64,000 bases of DNA from Gp6-AA45 sp035652075 (GCA_035652075.1 DASREL010000015.1:62001-126000), one strand, 5' to 3'; shown: positions 10,836 to 19,808, numbered from the stretch's first letter. Numbers and translations are program-made. The notes: a model not told the origin generated them from the letters alone.

Positions 10836-11660
10836 CTACGCCGCTCGGAACGCGCCCTTGCGGATCAGGCGCTTCGACGTCTCCGCACAGAACTGGCGCA
10901 CGTGGAGGTCGTCTTCCGTGTACTTCGTCGGATGACACGGCACGCGCAGCGGCTCGATCTTGATCCCTTCCTCATCCTGCTCGCAGGGTAATTGCTCGGC
11001 GAGCCGCTCGACATAACGCTGCGGGAAGGACGGAAACGTGCGGAAGCTCGTGCCGACGACGCCGCCGTGTTTCAATTCGAGCGTCTTGAAGTCTTCGGTG
11101 AGGAATTCGTAGATCGACGGGGACGGATTGCTCGCGAGGTATGTGTGCACCATATCCGCCACCTGCTCGAAGAAGCGGTGACCGTGACAGTTCGCCGAGT
11201 ACGTGCCGTCCTCGCGCTCGATCCGGCGGATGCCGCTCAGTTCGGGATCGATGTGATAGAGCTCATGGACCACCGTGTCGAGCTTCGCCATCCATGGCGC
11301 CGCGCCGGGATAGAACTTTTCCTTCCGCGATCGATCGAGTGATTGATCACAGAAACGCGGCAGCGCGAACGAGATCATGTACTTGACTGGATGCGCGCCG
11401 AGTGTCACGACCGGCGACTTCGTCACGAACCATTCCGATCGCCGGGTCAGCCGTCGCGTCGCCCGATCGCGCCAGAAGTAATAGCCCGGTTCGCTGGGAG
11501 GCAACGTCAAACAATGGCACGTCGCGAATGCCCCTTCGGCGTTCGAGCGACCCGACCGCGCGAACACGAGGACGTCAGCCATGTTGATGAACGATAGAGT
11601 CGGGACGCGCGAGACAACGTCCTGCATCAAGAGCGTCAGCTTTTCGGTGTAGTTGATCAT
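10836..11660 (-). CDS. Uncharacterised protein with HExxH-type metallopeptidase motif
   Basis: A 274-residue cytosolic-looking protein without signal or membrane segments. Residues 131-136 read VHELYH, a zinc-metallopeptidase HExxH motif (His132, Glu133, His136), followed about 25 residues later by CHGHRFFEQ that could supply the third ligand. The N-terminus resembles putative phage/plasmid metallopeptidase families. Several cysteines (CHC near residue 48-50; Cys near the C-terminus) could bind metal. It converges on the NlpC gene with 3 bp between stops. I do not recognise a specific function. Confidence 0.7.
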   Translation of the reverse strand: MINYTEKLTLLMQDVVSRVPTLSFINMADVLVFARSGRSNAEGAFATCHCLTLPPSEPGYYFWRDRATRRLTRRSEWFVTKSPVVTLGAHPVKYMISFALPRFCDQSLDRSRKEKFYPGAAPWMAKLDTVVHELYHIDPELSGIRRIEREDGTYSANCHGHRFFEQVADMVHTYLASNPSPSIYEFLTEDFKTLELKHGGVVGTSFRTFPSFPQRYVERLAEQLPCEQDEEGIKIEPLRVPCHPTKYTEDDLHVRQFCAETSKRLIRKGAFRAA

Positions 11661-11753
11661 TCCAGGGACACCACTACATCAACCGAAACCGCGCTGCGCA
11701 CACGTTGCCACGGGGGGAAGAGGCCCTCGAGTGGACAAGTCGCGGGGACTTAT
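11661..11753. other. Short intergenic gap
   Basis: Ninety-three bases between the metallopeptidase-like start and the end of mtgA. No gene, repeat or clear promoter is visible beyond ordinary upstream sequence. Confidence 0.4.
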
Positions 11754-12509
11754 CTAATTGTGTCGGAAGCGAGCTTGGTGACTATAACGGACGGTCTCAG
11801 GAGCGTCAAGCTGATCGGAGGGCGCTTCGACCACGCCCATGCGTCGAAGAATCAACTGCTGACGTCGTATCAATCGCGCAGTCGGATGTGCAGGATTCAA
11901 GAGCCGCGGATTGATGATAGATGCTGCAAGCAACGCGGCCTGTTGCGGATCCAACTCAGCCGCAGACACGTGAAAATAGGTGCGCGACGCGGCCTCGGCG
12001 CCATAGATGCCATCGCCCCACTCGATCACGTTCAGGTAGAGCTCGAGGATCCGCGCCTTCGTCAACTCCGCTTCCATCCGGCGCGCAAGGATCAGCTCGC
12101 GAAACTTTCGCAGCGGGTTGCGTGACGGAGACAAGTACAAGTTCTTCGCCAGCTGTTGCGTGATTGTGCTCGCGCCCCGCACGAAGCGGGCGCGTTTCCA
12201 GTCGACCTGAATCGAATCCTGCAACTGCTCGACGTCGACGCCCTCGTGCTGCCAGAATGCCGCGTCTTCGGCCACGAGCACGGCACGCTTCAAGGTGCCG
12301 GAGATCTGCGAGTACCTCGCCCACCGCATCACCGTTTTCGGTTTCTGGCCGCGCGCCTCCGCTTCGCGATCGCGCAGCTCGATGAACGCGGTCGTCGTCG
12401 GGTTGGTGTGCTTCAACGGCCGCACGTCGGGCAGCGTGAGGTACGAGTAGACGAGCAGCACGAAGACGGCTGCCGGCGCGACCAAGAACGCCTTAGCCAG
12501 GGATAACAA
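11754..12509 (-). CDS. mtgA: Monofunctional peptidoglycan glycosyltransferase MtgA
   Basis: GT51 transglycosylase that polymerises lipid II without a transpeptidase domain. An N-terminal membrane anchor (residues 5-27) is followed by the catalytic motif EDAAFWQHEGVD with the general base Glu81, then GASTITQQLAKNLYLSPSR, RKFRELILARRME and ELYLNVIEWGDGIYGAEAAS. Length (251) matches the family. Its start overlaps the end of the M48 protease gene by 17 bp, making it the last gene of the seven-gene minus-strand operon. Confidence 0.95.
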   Translation of the reverse strand: MLSLAKAFLVAPAAVFVLLVYSYLTLPDVRPLKHTNPTTTAFIELRDREAEARGQKPKTVMRWARYSQISGTLKRAVLVAEDAAFWQHEGVDVEQLQDSIQVDWKRARFVRGASTITQQLAKNLYLSPSRNPLRKFRELILARRMEAELTKARILELYLNVIEWGDGIYGAEAASRTYFHVSAAELDPQQAALLAASIINPRLLNPAHPTARLIRRQQLILRRMGVVEAPSDQLDAPETVRYSHQARFRHN

Positions 12510-13938
12510 TCTTGAGACGCTCGCCGACTCGCGGCTGCTCGTTGACGGGGTGGCCGTTCATGATCGCCAGCGTGGACGGTTTGACGATCCCCTTGCCGGC
12601 CCGTTCCGCGATGCCTTGCCACGTGTCGCCGCGGTGCGCCGTGTACAGAGCGACGTGGTTGGCGTGGACGTCCTCGGCTTCGGCGCGCGTCAACGCACGG
12701 AAGGAATCGATCGACTTCGTGAGCACCGGCTCGACGTTCGGGTAGTCCTGATACGGCACGATCCCGGCGACAAGAAACACCGAACGGTCGTGCGCGATAT
12801 GTGCCGCGCGGATGCCGACGCGCCCGATGTTCTGCAGCGCACCGACGTACTCGCCGACAAACGCGTCGAGCGAATTGATCGTCGTCCGGCCACCCTGGAC
12901 CGGACGAAAGCCGGCGCCCTCCATCTGACGCAGCGCGACCTCTTGCAGAGAACGGCCAACGGGCCGTTGGACGACCTCGAGCACCATCAACCGATTCTGA
13001 CCCGGCTCTTTCGCGCTCACTTGCGACTGTCCGTTCGTGACGTCCCATCCCTGCGGAAAGTCGATCGCCAGACGCAGGTTCGCGTGCATGAACGTCTCGC
13101 CGCGGACGATGCCTTCGTTCGGGTTGTCACCGTAGACGAGGCCATCCATCCGTTTCAGATAGCCGTCGCGATCGACGGTGAACTTCGTCGCGCCCTGCTC
13201 GGCGTCGCGGACCGCCGCTTGAACCTTTTGCACGCGGTCCTCGGCCACCGGATGCGTTTGCATCCAGTTCGGCACGCCACGGTTGTCGCTCGCCTCTGCG
13301 ATCCGCTCGAGCGTCGTCAGCATCTGCGGGATCCCATCGGGATCCCATCCCGCCCGCGCCGCGTACTTCGCGCCGAGCGAATCGGCCTCGAGCTCGTCAT
13401 CCCGACTGTTCTTCAACATCAGGAGGCCGAGCCCGCTTTCGCCGAGCTGCGCGAAGGGACGCGTTTGCGGCACGAAGATCGATCCGACGATCAGCCCGAG
13501 TTGCGACGCCGTGGACCGAGAGTACTGACGCGCGCTGTGCCGCGCGTTGACGTGACCGATCTCGTGCCCGAGGACGCCGGCCATCTGAGATTCGTCCTGC
13601 AGAAACGGCAGGATGCCGCGCGTGATGTAGATGTAGCCGCCAGGCAGCGCGAAGGCATTGATCGCCGGCGAATCGACGACCGCGAAATGCCACGGAAGGT
13701 TGGGACGTTCGGAGGTCTGCGCGAGCTTCAGGCCGACGTCGTTGACGTATTGCTGCATCGCACGGTCGGCGTAGACGCCCATTTCCTTGCGGACCTGGAC
13801 GTCTTGTTCCTGACCGAGCTGGATTTCTTTGTCCTCGCTCATCAGCGAGAACTCGCGCTGCCCCGTCACCGGATTCGTGGCGCAGGCGGCGAGCGCGAGG
13901 TTAAGCGTGAGCGTGACGGCCTTGCTTAGCGAGCGCAC
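12493..13938 (-). CDS. M48-family metalloprotease lipoprotein with C-terminal LysM-like domain
   Basis: Periplasmic zinc protease related to BepA/YfgC. GTG 13938 gives a lipoprotein signal ending LALAAC (Cys19); an in-frame ATG at 13953 is an alternative. The HEIGH motif is at residues 125-129 and the third zinc ligand lies in DELEADSLGAKYA. The protein continues with a central region like other M48 lipoproteins and ends with a LysM-type module (about residues 430-480: YTAHRGDTWQGIAERAG ... RLKIVIPG) that would bind peptidoglycan. It overlaps the aminotransferase gene by 38 bp and mtgA by 17 bp, linking envelope maintenance genes to the upstream metabolic genes. Confidence 0.92.
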   Translation of the reverse strand: MRSLSKAVTLTLNLALAACATNPVTGQREFSLMSEDKEIQLGQEQDVQVRKEMGVYADRAMQQYVNDVGLKLAQTSERPNLPWHFAVVDSPAINAFALPGGYIYITRGILPFLQDESQMAGVLGHEIGHVNARHSARQYSRSTASQLGLIVGSIFVPQTRPFAQLGESGLGLLMLKNSRDDELEADSLGAKYAARAGWDPDGIPQMLTTLERIAEASDNRGVPNWMQTHPVAEDRVQKVQAAVRDAEQGATKFTVDRDGYLKRMDGLVYGDNPNEGIVRGETFMHANLRLAIDFPQGWDVTNGQSQVSAKEPGQNRLMVLEVVQRPVGRSLQEVALRQMEGAGFRPVQGGRTTINSLDAFVGEYVGALQNIGRVGIRAAHIAHDRSVFLVAGIVPYQDYPNVEPVLTKSIDSFRALTRAEAEDVHANHVALYTAHRGDTWQGIAERAGKGIVKPSTLAIMNGHPVNEQPRVGERLKIVIPG

Positions 13939-15016
13939 TCCCCAATGCTCCACTGAGTAAGACGATCAAGCGGGGCGACGAGCTTGCGCCCATCAGCCCG
14001 ATGCGCCAGATCTTGCCGGCGAGCGGCCCGAGTCCGGCGCCGATCTCGATGTTGAACTCGTCGAGCAGATGTTTGCGCACCGCGGCTTCGTCGACGCCGT
14101 CCGGCACGCGGACCGCGTTCAGCGTCCACAGCCGCTCGCCTTCGCGCGGCAGGACGGTGAGGCCCAGCGGCTTGATCAGATCCATGAACGCGAGGTGATT
14201 GCGTTCGTGCCGCGCCCACCGCGCGTTGAGGCCTTCTTCTTCGACGATCGCGAGCGATTCGTACGACGCGTAGATCAGCGTCGACGACATCGTGTGGTGA
14301 TACTTGCGGTTGATCCAGTAGTCCTGCAGCAGCGCGAGATCGAGATAGAAGCTGCGGCACGTCACCTTCTTCTCGAGCGCGCGCGGACCGAACACCACCG
14401 GCGCCATCCCCGACGGCCCGCCGAGGCATTTCTGCGTGCAGCTGTAGACGGCGTCGAGCCCCCACTCGCCAACCTTGAGCGGCTGGCCTCCAAACGACGA
14501 CACGGTGTCGACGATCGTCAGCGCGCCGTGCTCTCGCGCGATCGCGGCGAGCTGCTGCACAGGATTCAACACGCCCGTCGACGTCTCGGCGTGCACCATC
14601 GCGACCACGTCGGCACCTTTGTCCTGCAGGGATCGTCGCAACGCCTCCGGATCGACCGCGCGTCCCCATTCGACGTCGAGGCGCGTGACCGTCGCGCCGT
14701 ACCGCTCGCACATCTGCGCGAGACGGTCGCCGAAGTAACCCGTGACGATGACGGTCGCGCGCGTCCCTTCCTTCACCAGGTTCGCCACGCACGTTTCCAT
14801 CCCGGACGTGCCGGTGCCAGACACGAGAAACGCGAACGACCCCTCGGCGGCGCCAAACGCACGATTCAGCTTCGCGCGGATGTCGTCCATCAGCTTGATC
14901 ATCAACGGATCGAGATGGCTGATGGTCGGCGTCGCCATCGCGCGCATCACGCGCGGCGACGTGAGGCTCGGCCCGGGACCGAGCAGGATGCGATCGTTAT
15001 CGGGCAGCAGGCTCAT
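13901..15016 (-). CDS. Class V PLP aminotransferase, alanine:glyoxylate aminotransferase-like
   Basis: Fold type I class V enzyme of about 371 residues. ATG 15016 gives the classic start LLPDNDRILLGPGPSLTSPRV. PLP contacts are visible in SGTGTSGME and in DTVSSFGG, and the Schiff-base lysine lies in YSCTQKCLGGPSGMAP. These features match alanine:glyoxylate (serine:pyruvate) aminotransferases, converting glyoxylate to glycine. The gene overlaps the aldolase-like gene by 20 bp; that enzyme would produce glyoxylate, so the two could be consecutive steps. Some relatives are serine or 2-aminoethylphosphonate aminotransferases, so substrate remains inferred. Confidence 0.9.
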   Translation of the reverse strand: MSLLPDNDRILLGPGPSLTSPRVMRAMATPTISHLDPLMIKLMDDIRAKLNRAFGAAEGSFAFLVSGTGTSGMETCVANLVKEGTRATVIVTGYFGDRLAQMCERYGATVTRLDVEWGRAVDPEALRRSLQDKGADVVAMVHAETSTGVLNPVQQLAAIAREHGALTIVDTVSSFGGQPLKVGEWGLDAVYSCTQKCLGGPSGMAPVVFGPRALEKKVTCRSFYLDLALLQDYWINRKYHHTMSSTLIYASYESLAIVEEEGLNARWARHERNHLAFMDLIKPLGLTVLPREGERLWTLNAVRVPDGVDEAAVRKHLLDEFNIEIGAGLGPLAGKIWRIGLMGASSSPRLIVLLSGALGSALAKQGRHAHA

Positions 15017-15905
15017 GGAGAAGTTCCTCGACTTTCGTGATCGCGTCGCGCATCGCGGTGTACGCCGCATCGGGTGCAGGCAAGAGCGGCGGACGCGGAT
15101 AGCCGGCGTCGACGCCGATCACCGAGAGCGCGGCCTTCAGTCCGGGGACGCCATAGCCGGCGCCGCCCAGCAGCTTTGCGATCGGCAGCAACTGATGCTG
15201 CAGCCGTCGCGCCTCGTCGTGACGCCCGTCTGTCGTCAGCGCATACAACCGCGCGCACGCTTCTGGGATGACCGACGCCGGCGCGAGAATCCCGCCGACG
15301 CAGCCGACGCACAGCGCTGCGTAGAACGACGCCAACGTCCCCGCCAGCATCTGAAAGTCGGCCGGCGTGTTCGCGATCACTTCTGCGATCTGCGCGATGT
15401 CGCCGCCCGACTCCTTCATCCCCTTGATGTTCGGGTGCTGACCGAGGCGCGCGACGGCGGCCGGCGAGATATTGACGCCCGTGACCGCCGTGAAGTTGTA
15501 AATCAACACCGGCACCGGCGACGCATCTGCCACGGCGGTGTAGTGACGCACGAACACGTCGTTCGTCATGTAGGACTTGAAGAATCCCGGCGTCCGCACG
15601 AGCACGCAGTCGGCGCCATGCTCCGCGGCGCGCTTGCACGCCTTGATCGTCGCCTGCGTCGTCTCGCGGCCGGTGCCGACGATGCACGGCCGATCGCGCG
15701 GGATCGCGTCACGCGCGGCGACGACGACGCGATCGGTTTCGACCTCGTCGAGAAATGCGGCTTCGCCGTTCGATCCGAGCACGACGAAACCGGTCAGCGG
15801 ACGCGCGATCCACTTTTCCAGCGCGCCGCGTAACCGCTTCGTATCGACCTGATCCTGCTCGTCGAAGGGCGTCGGGATAGGTGCGAACACACCTGAGAGG
15901 TTCAT
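14997..15905 (-). CDS. DHDPS/NAL-family aldolase, 4-hydroxy-2-oxoglutarate aldolase-like
   Basis: Class I aldolase of 302 residues. The start ATG 15905 overlaps the permease stop in an ATGA. Motifs are GVFAPIPTPF, GSNGEAAFL, the tyrosine in VPVLIYNFTAVTG, and the Schiff-base lysine in NIKGMKESGGD. Segments TQATIKACK, HYTAVADASPVPV and FQMLAGTLASFYAAL resemble, as I recall it, mammalian HOGA1 more than DapA, suggesting cleavage of 4-hydroxy-2-oxoglutarate to pyruvate and glyoxylate. The adjacent aminotransferase would use the glyoxylate. DapA or another 2-keto-3-deoxy acid aldolase is the alternative. Confidence 0.82.
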   Translation of the reverse strand: MNLSGVFAPIPTPFDEQDQVDTKRLRGALEKWIARPLTGFVVLGSNGEAAFLDEVETDRVVVAARDAIPRDRPCIVGTGRETTQATIKACKRAAEHGADCVLVRTPGFFKSYMTNDVFVRHYTAVADASPVPVLIYNFTAVTGVNISPAAVARLGQHPNIKGMKESGGDIAQIAEVIANTPADFQMLAGTLASFYAALCVGCVGGILAPASVIPEACARLYALTTDGRHDEARRLQHQLLPIAKLLGGAGYGVPGLKAALSVIGVDAGYPRPPLLPAPDAAYTAMRDAITKVEELLHEPAAR

Positions 15906-16867
15906 CGAAGAGATTCTAGTCCAGTCCTCCGGCCTTCGAGCGCGAGGTTCAATCCGAGGACGACGAGAAACATCGCCGCCGCCGGACTCAGCAGCCATGG
16001 GAAATCCGCAAACACGCGCACGTTGGCCGACGCGTCGTGCAGCATCGTCCCCCAACTCGCGATCGGATTCGGAAAACCGAGGCCGACGAACGACAGCGTC
16101 GCTTCGGCGACGATGAAGCCCGGCACGAGGAGCGTCAACTGGATGGCGATGAATCCGAATGCCGCCGGCAGCAGATGCCGAAAAAGAATGCGCGGTCCGC
16201 TCGCGCCGAGCGCTTGCGCGGCCACGGCGTAGTCGAGCGTCCGTTCGGAGCGGACGATGGCGCGAACGCCGCGCGCGATGAACGGCGCGCCAACGATCGC
16301 GAAGATCGCGGACAACAGGACGAACACCGTCGAGGCGGGAAGCACAAGCGGCATCACCGACCGCAGCGCGAGCGCGACGTACATCGCCGGCAACACCATC
16401 ACGAAGTCCGACGTGCGCATCAACACATCGTCCAGGGGTCCACCGAGGTAGCCGGCCACTCCGCCGGCGAGGGCGCCGATGACGACGGCACCGATCGCCG
16501 ACACCAGCCCGAGGCTCAAGGACGTCCGCGCGCCGAAGAGCATGCGGCTGAACACGTCGCGACCGAAGCTGTCGGTCCCGAGCAGCGTGAGCGGCACCGC
16601 CGGATCGCTCGATTCGACGAGGTGGCCGTGGGCGAACCACCGCAACGCAATCTCGCGCGAGGAATCGCGGTCGTATTGCTGTTCGAGCCGGCTGACCAGC
16701 CTCCACGGCTGGATCGTGAGCCTGGCACCCGAGAGATGCGGCACCGTCGGCGGTGCATTCAGAAGCGCCGCGAATCGCGTGTCGGCGGAGTACGGCGCCA
16801 GGACGGGAGCGCTCGCGGCCGCCAGCGCCCAGGCCACGACGAGCGCGATGCCGATCCTGCGCATCAT
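15902..16867 (-). CDS. ABC transporter permease, DppC/OppC type
   Basis: Inner-membrane subunit of a peptide/nickel-type importer, 321 residues. It has an N-terminal anchor, a periplasmic loop (about residues 30-95), the LLGTDSFGRDVFSRMLFGARTSL entry typical of DppC, and the EAA loop that contacts the ATPase (VAAQALGASGPRILFRHLLP). ATG 16867 overlaps the stop of the upstream permease (ATGATG). No ATPase gene is found in this cluster, so energising subunits must be encoded elsewhere. Confidence 0.92.
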   Translation of the reverse strand: MMRRIGIALVVAWALAAASAPVLAPYSADTRFAALLNAPPTVPHLSGARLTIQPWRLVSRLEQQYDRDSSREIALRWFAHGHLVESSDPAVPLTLLGTDSFGRDVFSRMLFGARTSLSLGLVSAIGAVVIGALAGGVAGYLGGPLDDVLMRTSDFVMVLPAMYVALALRSVMPLVLPASTVFVLLSAIFAIVGAPFIARGVRAIVRSERTLDYAVAAQALGASGPRILFRHLLPAAFGFIAIQLTLLVPGFIVAEATLSFVGLGFPNPIASWGTMLHDASANVRVFADFPWLLSPAAAMFLVVLGLNLALEGRRTGLESLR

Positions 16868-17811
16868 TCGCGCACCCGCGGATCGACATAGGCGAGCGCG
16901 ACATCCGACAGCAGCGTCGCGCACGCGAGAAACACCGAGCCGACGCCGGCGCAGCCGGCGACGAGATAGACATCGCGCGCGCTCAACGCATCGAGCATCA
17001 ATCGACCGATGCCGGGCCAGGCGGTGATCACTTCGACGGCAAACGATCCGCTGAGCAACGTCCCGACGACGAGGCCGTAGACCGCCGCGACGGGCCGAAG
17101 CGACGCCTTGAGCGCGTCGCGCCAGATCACGCGGCGTCGGGGAACGCCGCGTGCGAGCGTCGCGATGACGAACGGTTCCGCGATCGTTTCTGCGATCGCC
17201 TGCGATTGCAGCCGCTCGAACATCGCCGCGAGCGGCAGGCCGATCGCCGCTGCCGGGACAAGGAGGTGCTGCAGCACATCGAGAACGCCGCCGCCTGCGG
17301 TTGTCGCCGACCGCATCCCCCCGATCGGCAGCCATCCCGTTCGGGCCGCGAGAAACACCAGGAACAGCGACGTCAAGAGCGGCGGCATCGACAGCAACAC
17401 GATCGATCCGCCGCGGATCGCATTCGTCAGGAGACCGCCGCGGCGCGTGCCCGTCACGACCCCGAGCGGCAACCCGACAAATGTCGCGAACACCAGGGCC
17501 GTTATCGCCAGGATCGCGGTATTGGCGGCGCGTTCCGGAATCAGCTCGCTGACGGGACGGTCGTACAGCATCGACGTCCCGAAATCGAGTCGAAGCACAT
17601 GCAGCAGCCAGTCGCCGTATTGCACGGCGAGCGGACGATTGAGGCCGTAGCGTTCGCGCGCACGCTCCATCGCCTGGCGGCTTGCCGTCGGACCAAGCCG
17701 CGCCAGCGACGCATCGCCCGGCGAGATTTCGGCGAGCACGAGCGATGCCGACGACACCGCGACCACGAGAAACAGCGCAAACGCGAGGCGGCGGACGATG
17801 TAAGCGGTCAA
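16864..17811 (-). CDS. ABC transporter permease, DppB/OppB type
   Basis: About 315 residues with six hydrophobic segments. The family opening YIVRRLAFALFLVVAVSS is preceded by a TTG codon at 17811 that overlaps the binding-protein stop (TTGA); ATG at 17841, inside the previous gene, is the alternative. GDASLARLGPTASRQAMERARERYGLNRPL is the periplasmic segment of DppB proteins, and ATLARGVPRRRVIWRDALK is the EAA loop. It pairs with the following permease to form the channel. Confidence 0.9.
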   Translation of the reverse strand: MTAYIVRRLAFALFLVVAVSSASLVLAEISPGDASLARLGPTASRQAMERARERYGLNRPLAVQYGDWLLHVLRLDFGTSMLYDRPVSELIPERAANTAILAITALVFATFVGLPLGVVTGTRRGGLLTNAIRGGSIVLLSMPPLLTSLFLVFLAARTGWLPIGGMRSATTAGGGVLDVLQHLLVPAAAIGLPLAAMFERLQSQAIAETIAEPFVIATLARGVPRRRVIWRDALKASLRPVAAVYGLVVGTLLSGSFAVEVITAWPGIGRLMLDALSARDVYLVAGCAGVGSVFLACATLLSDVALAYVDPRVRE

Positions 17812-19556
17812 TGTTTGACGGCGATTTGATCCGCCGCCCACATCACCGGAAAGAGATCGACGGCAGGGATGACTGTCGTCACGCGCGAGGACACCGCGAC
17901 GTAGATGTGACGGGCGGCGAAATAGACGATCGGATCGTGTTCGATGAAGATCTTCTGCACTTCGTCGAACAGGCGCTTCCGCTCCGCGGGATCGCTGACC
18001 GCGCTCTGGCGCCGCATCAGATCGTCAATCTGTTTTTCCCACGGCGTTGACGGCGTTTTCTGCGAGGGATTCCACAAATGGAATCCTCCGCTCGACAGCC
18101 AGAAGTCCAGGTTCGTCGCCGGATCGATATCCGACATCGTCGGCGCGAAGTACACCGAGTCGTACTGACCAGAGAGAATCTTGCCGATGACGGCGTTGCC
18201 CTCGAGGGTGACGATATCGACCGTGAGGCCGATCCTCTTGAGCTCGTCGGCGATCACCGACGCGGCGCGCTCGAGACGCGGGCGTCCGGTCTGCACGAGG
18301 ATGGAAAAGCGCGCCGGCTTCCCTTGCGCGTCCACAAGCACGCCGTCGTTGTTGCGATCGACGAGGCCGATGGTGGCGAGCAGCGCTTTGGCAGCTTTCG
18401 GATCGTGCGGCGTAGTCGGCGTCCCGGTCCAGTACCACGTTCTGTTGGATGGAGAGACCGGACCGTACACCGGGTCGGCGGCGCCCAGAAACACCGTGTC
18501 CGCGAACGTCTTGCGATCGACCGCCATCGAGATCGCGTGGCGCAGTTCGTCGCGCTGAATCCACGACGCGCGCGGATCGTTGGCAAACGCGCCAGGCTTG
18601 AGATTGAACCAGTAGCTGTCGGCCTGCATCGCCGACCCCACGTCGAGCATCTGCACGCGGCCCTGGTTCGCCGCTTGTTTCACCGCCGCGTACGCTTCGG
18701 CGGTGACGTCGTCGTTCATCACGTCAAGCTGCCCGCCTTCGATGCGCAGCATCTCGGCATTCTGATCCGGAATCATCTCGACCGTGATGCGATCGAGATA
18801 CGGCAGGTGTTCGCCGCTTGCCGACGTGCGCCAGTAATGCGGGTTGCGGTCGAACACGAGCCGCTGGCCCGGCGCGTACGACGTCAGCACGAAGGGACCG
18901 GCGCCGGCGAGATCCGCGGTTGGCGTCGCGACGGTCCATGCTTTCGCGAACGTGCCGGCCGACTCGGCCGCATCGAGCTTGTGCTTCGGCAGAATCGGAA
19001 CGTTGTCGAGGATGCGCACGCCGGGGCCGTACGGCGACGGAAAGGTGATCGTCACGGTATGTGCATCGACGGCGGCGACGGCCAGCGGCTTGCCGTTGAC
19101 GGTCATCGAATCGGCCAGCACGCTGTCGTTTTTCTTGTCGTACAACGCGGCAAACGTGAAGACGACATCGTCTGCGGTGAACGGATGATCGTCGGAAAAC
19201 CGGACATCACGGAGCTTCAAGGTGTAGCGGCGATGGTCGGCGTCCACGGTCCAACTTTCGGCGAGCGCCGGCTCGACCTCTTGCGTGACCTTGTTGATGC
19301 GCACGAGCTTGGCCTGCGTGAGAATCGCGCACAACTCGGTCGTCCGATCGCCGGACTGGAGGCGATTGAACGACAGCGGATCCGACCGGACCGACATCAC
19401 GATCTCGCCGCCGCGCGATGGCGCAGACTTTCCCGTTTCGGTCCGCGTCGAACGAGTGTCGGCCGCGGGCTTCGATCCGCACGCGACCGCTCCTGCCGCG
19501 ACGGTCGCGAGGACGACGGAACAGAACGACCGAACGATGCGCGTCTGTCTGGTCAA
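17808..19556 (-). CDS. ABC transporter substrate-binding lipoprotein, family 5 (peptide type)
   Basis: Solute-binding protein for a peptide-class importer. TTG 19556 is chosen because it gives a short basic N-terminus and a lipoprotein signal ending VAAGAVACGS; the open frame runs up to ATG 19685 but that extension is unlikely to be translated. The mature part has features of SBP family 5, such as EPALAESWTVDADHRRYTLKL, VRFSDDHPFTADDVVFTF, FVLTSYAPG and the NPHYW box. The gene heads the operon with two permeases. The substrate cannot be read from sequence, but neighbouring glyoxylate-forming and -using enzymes are compatible with peptide or amino acid derivatives. Confidence 0.9.
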   Translation of the reverse strand: MTRQTRIVRSFCSVVLATVAAGAVACGSKPAADTRSTRTETGKSAPSRGGEIVMSVRSDPLSFNRLQSGDRTTELCAILTQAKLVRINKVTQEVEPALAESWTVDADHRRYTLKLRDVRFSDDHPFTADDVVFTFAALYDKKNDSVLADSMTVNGKPLAVAAVDAHTVTITFPSPYGPGVRILDNVPILPKHKLDAAESAGTFAKAWTVATPTADLAGAGPFVLTSYAPGQRLVFDRNPHYWRTSASGEHLPYLDRITVEMIPDQNAEMLRIEGGQLDVMNDDVTAEAYAAVKQAANQGRVQMLDVGSAMQADSYWFNLKPGAFANDPRASWIQRDELRHAISMAVDRKTFADTVFLGAADPVYGPVSPSNRTWYWTGTPTTPHDPKAAKALLATIGLVDRNNDGVLVDAQGKPARFSILVQTGRPRLERAASVIADELKRIGLTVDIVTLEGNAVIGKILSGQYDSVYFAPTMSDIDPATNLDFWLSSGGFHLWNPSQKTPSTPWEKQIDDLMRRQSAVSDPAERKRLFDEVQKIFIEHDPIVYFAARHIYVAVSSRVTTVIPAVDLFPVMWAADQIAVKH

Positions 19557-19567
19557 AAGCTGGCCCG

Positions 19568-19587
19568 TCGGCCAAAAACTTGGCCGA
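19568..19587. promoter_or_regulatory. Inverted repeat 1, candidate upstream activating site
   Basis: Perfect dyad TCGGCCA-N6-TGGCCGA. A near-identical dyad occurs 98 bp to the right. Measured to the start site expected for the sigma54-like promoter, its centre lies at about -243. It also sits 12 bp before the TTG start of the binding-protein gene, so it could act on either transcript. Confidence 0.45.
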
Positions 19588-19665
19588 TCAAAATTGTGTG
19601 CAGCGCGGCCGTGATCATCGATTTTGCGTGCAAATTTTCCGGGATTCCCGACGATTACGAGCACG

Positions 19666-19685
19666 TCGGCCAGCTTTTTGGCCAA
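19666..19685. promoter_or_regulatory. Inverted repeat 2, candidate upstream activating site
   Basis: Dyad TCGGCCA-N6-TGGCCAA, the same half-sites and N6 spacer as the dyad at 19568, with one mismatch. Its centre is at about -145 from the predicted sigma54-type start site, a usual position for enhancer-binding proteins. Confidence 0.45.
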
Positions 19686-19793
19686 CCGCCGCCCCCGACC
19701 GATCGCCTGCCGTTTCCGATCCTAGTTCAGCAACTTTCACGGTCGCAAGGACTTAGCTACCGCATCGCCGATCGACGGCACACGCCGGATACG

Positions 19794-19808
19794 TGGTACC
19801 TGCCGTGC
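19794..19808 (+). promoter_or_regulatory. Candidate sigma54 promoter (-24/-12)
   Basis: The sequence TGGTACC-TGCC-GTGC keeps the invariant GG and GC at the correct distance for a -24/-12 element (consensus TGGCACG-N4-TTGC). Initiation would fall near 19820, just before a strong GGAGGGGG ribosome site at 19823-19830 and the ATG at 19840. The last gene of the downstream operon encodes a sigma54 activator, which supports the call. Confidence 0.5.

Noticed and set aside
12550..13929. Plus-strand frame opposite the M48 protease
   Set aside because: Antisense shadow of a gene with clear HEIGH and LysM motifs.
19557..19685. Extended N-terminus of the binding protein from ATG 19685
   Set aside because: It would precede the lipoprotein signal by about 43 residues and be encoded by the dyad region; a TTG start at 19556 gives a normal signal peptide.
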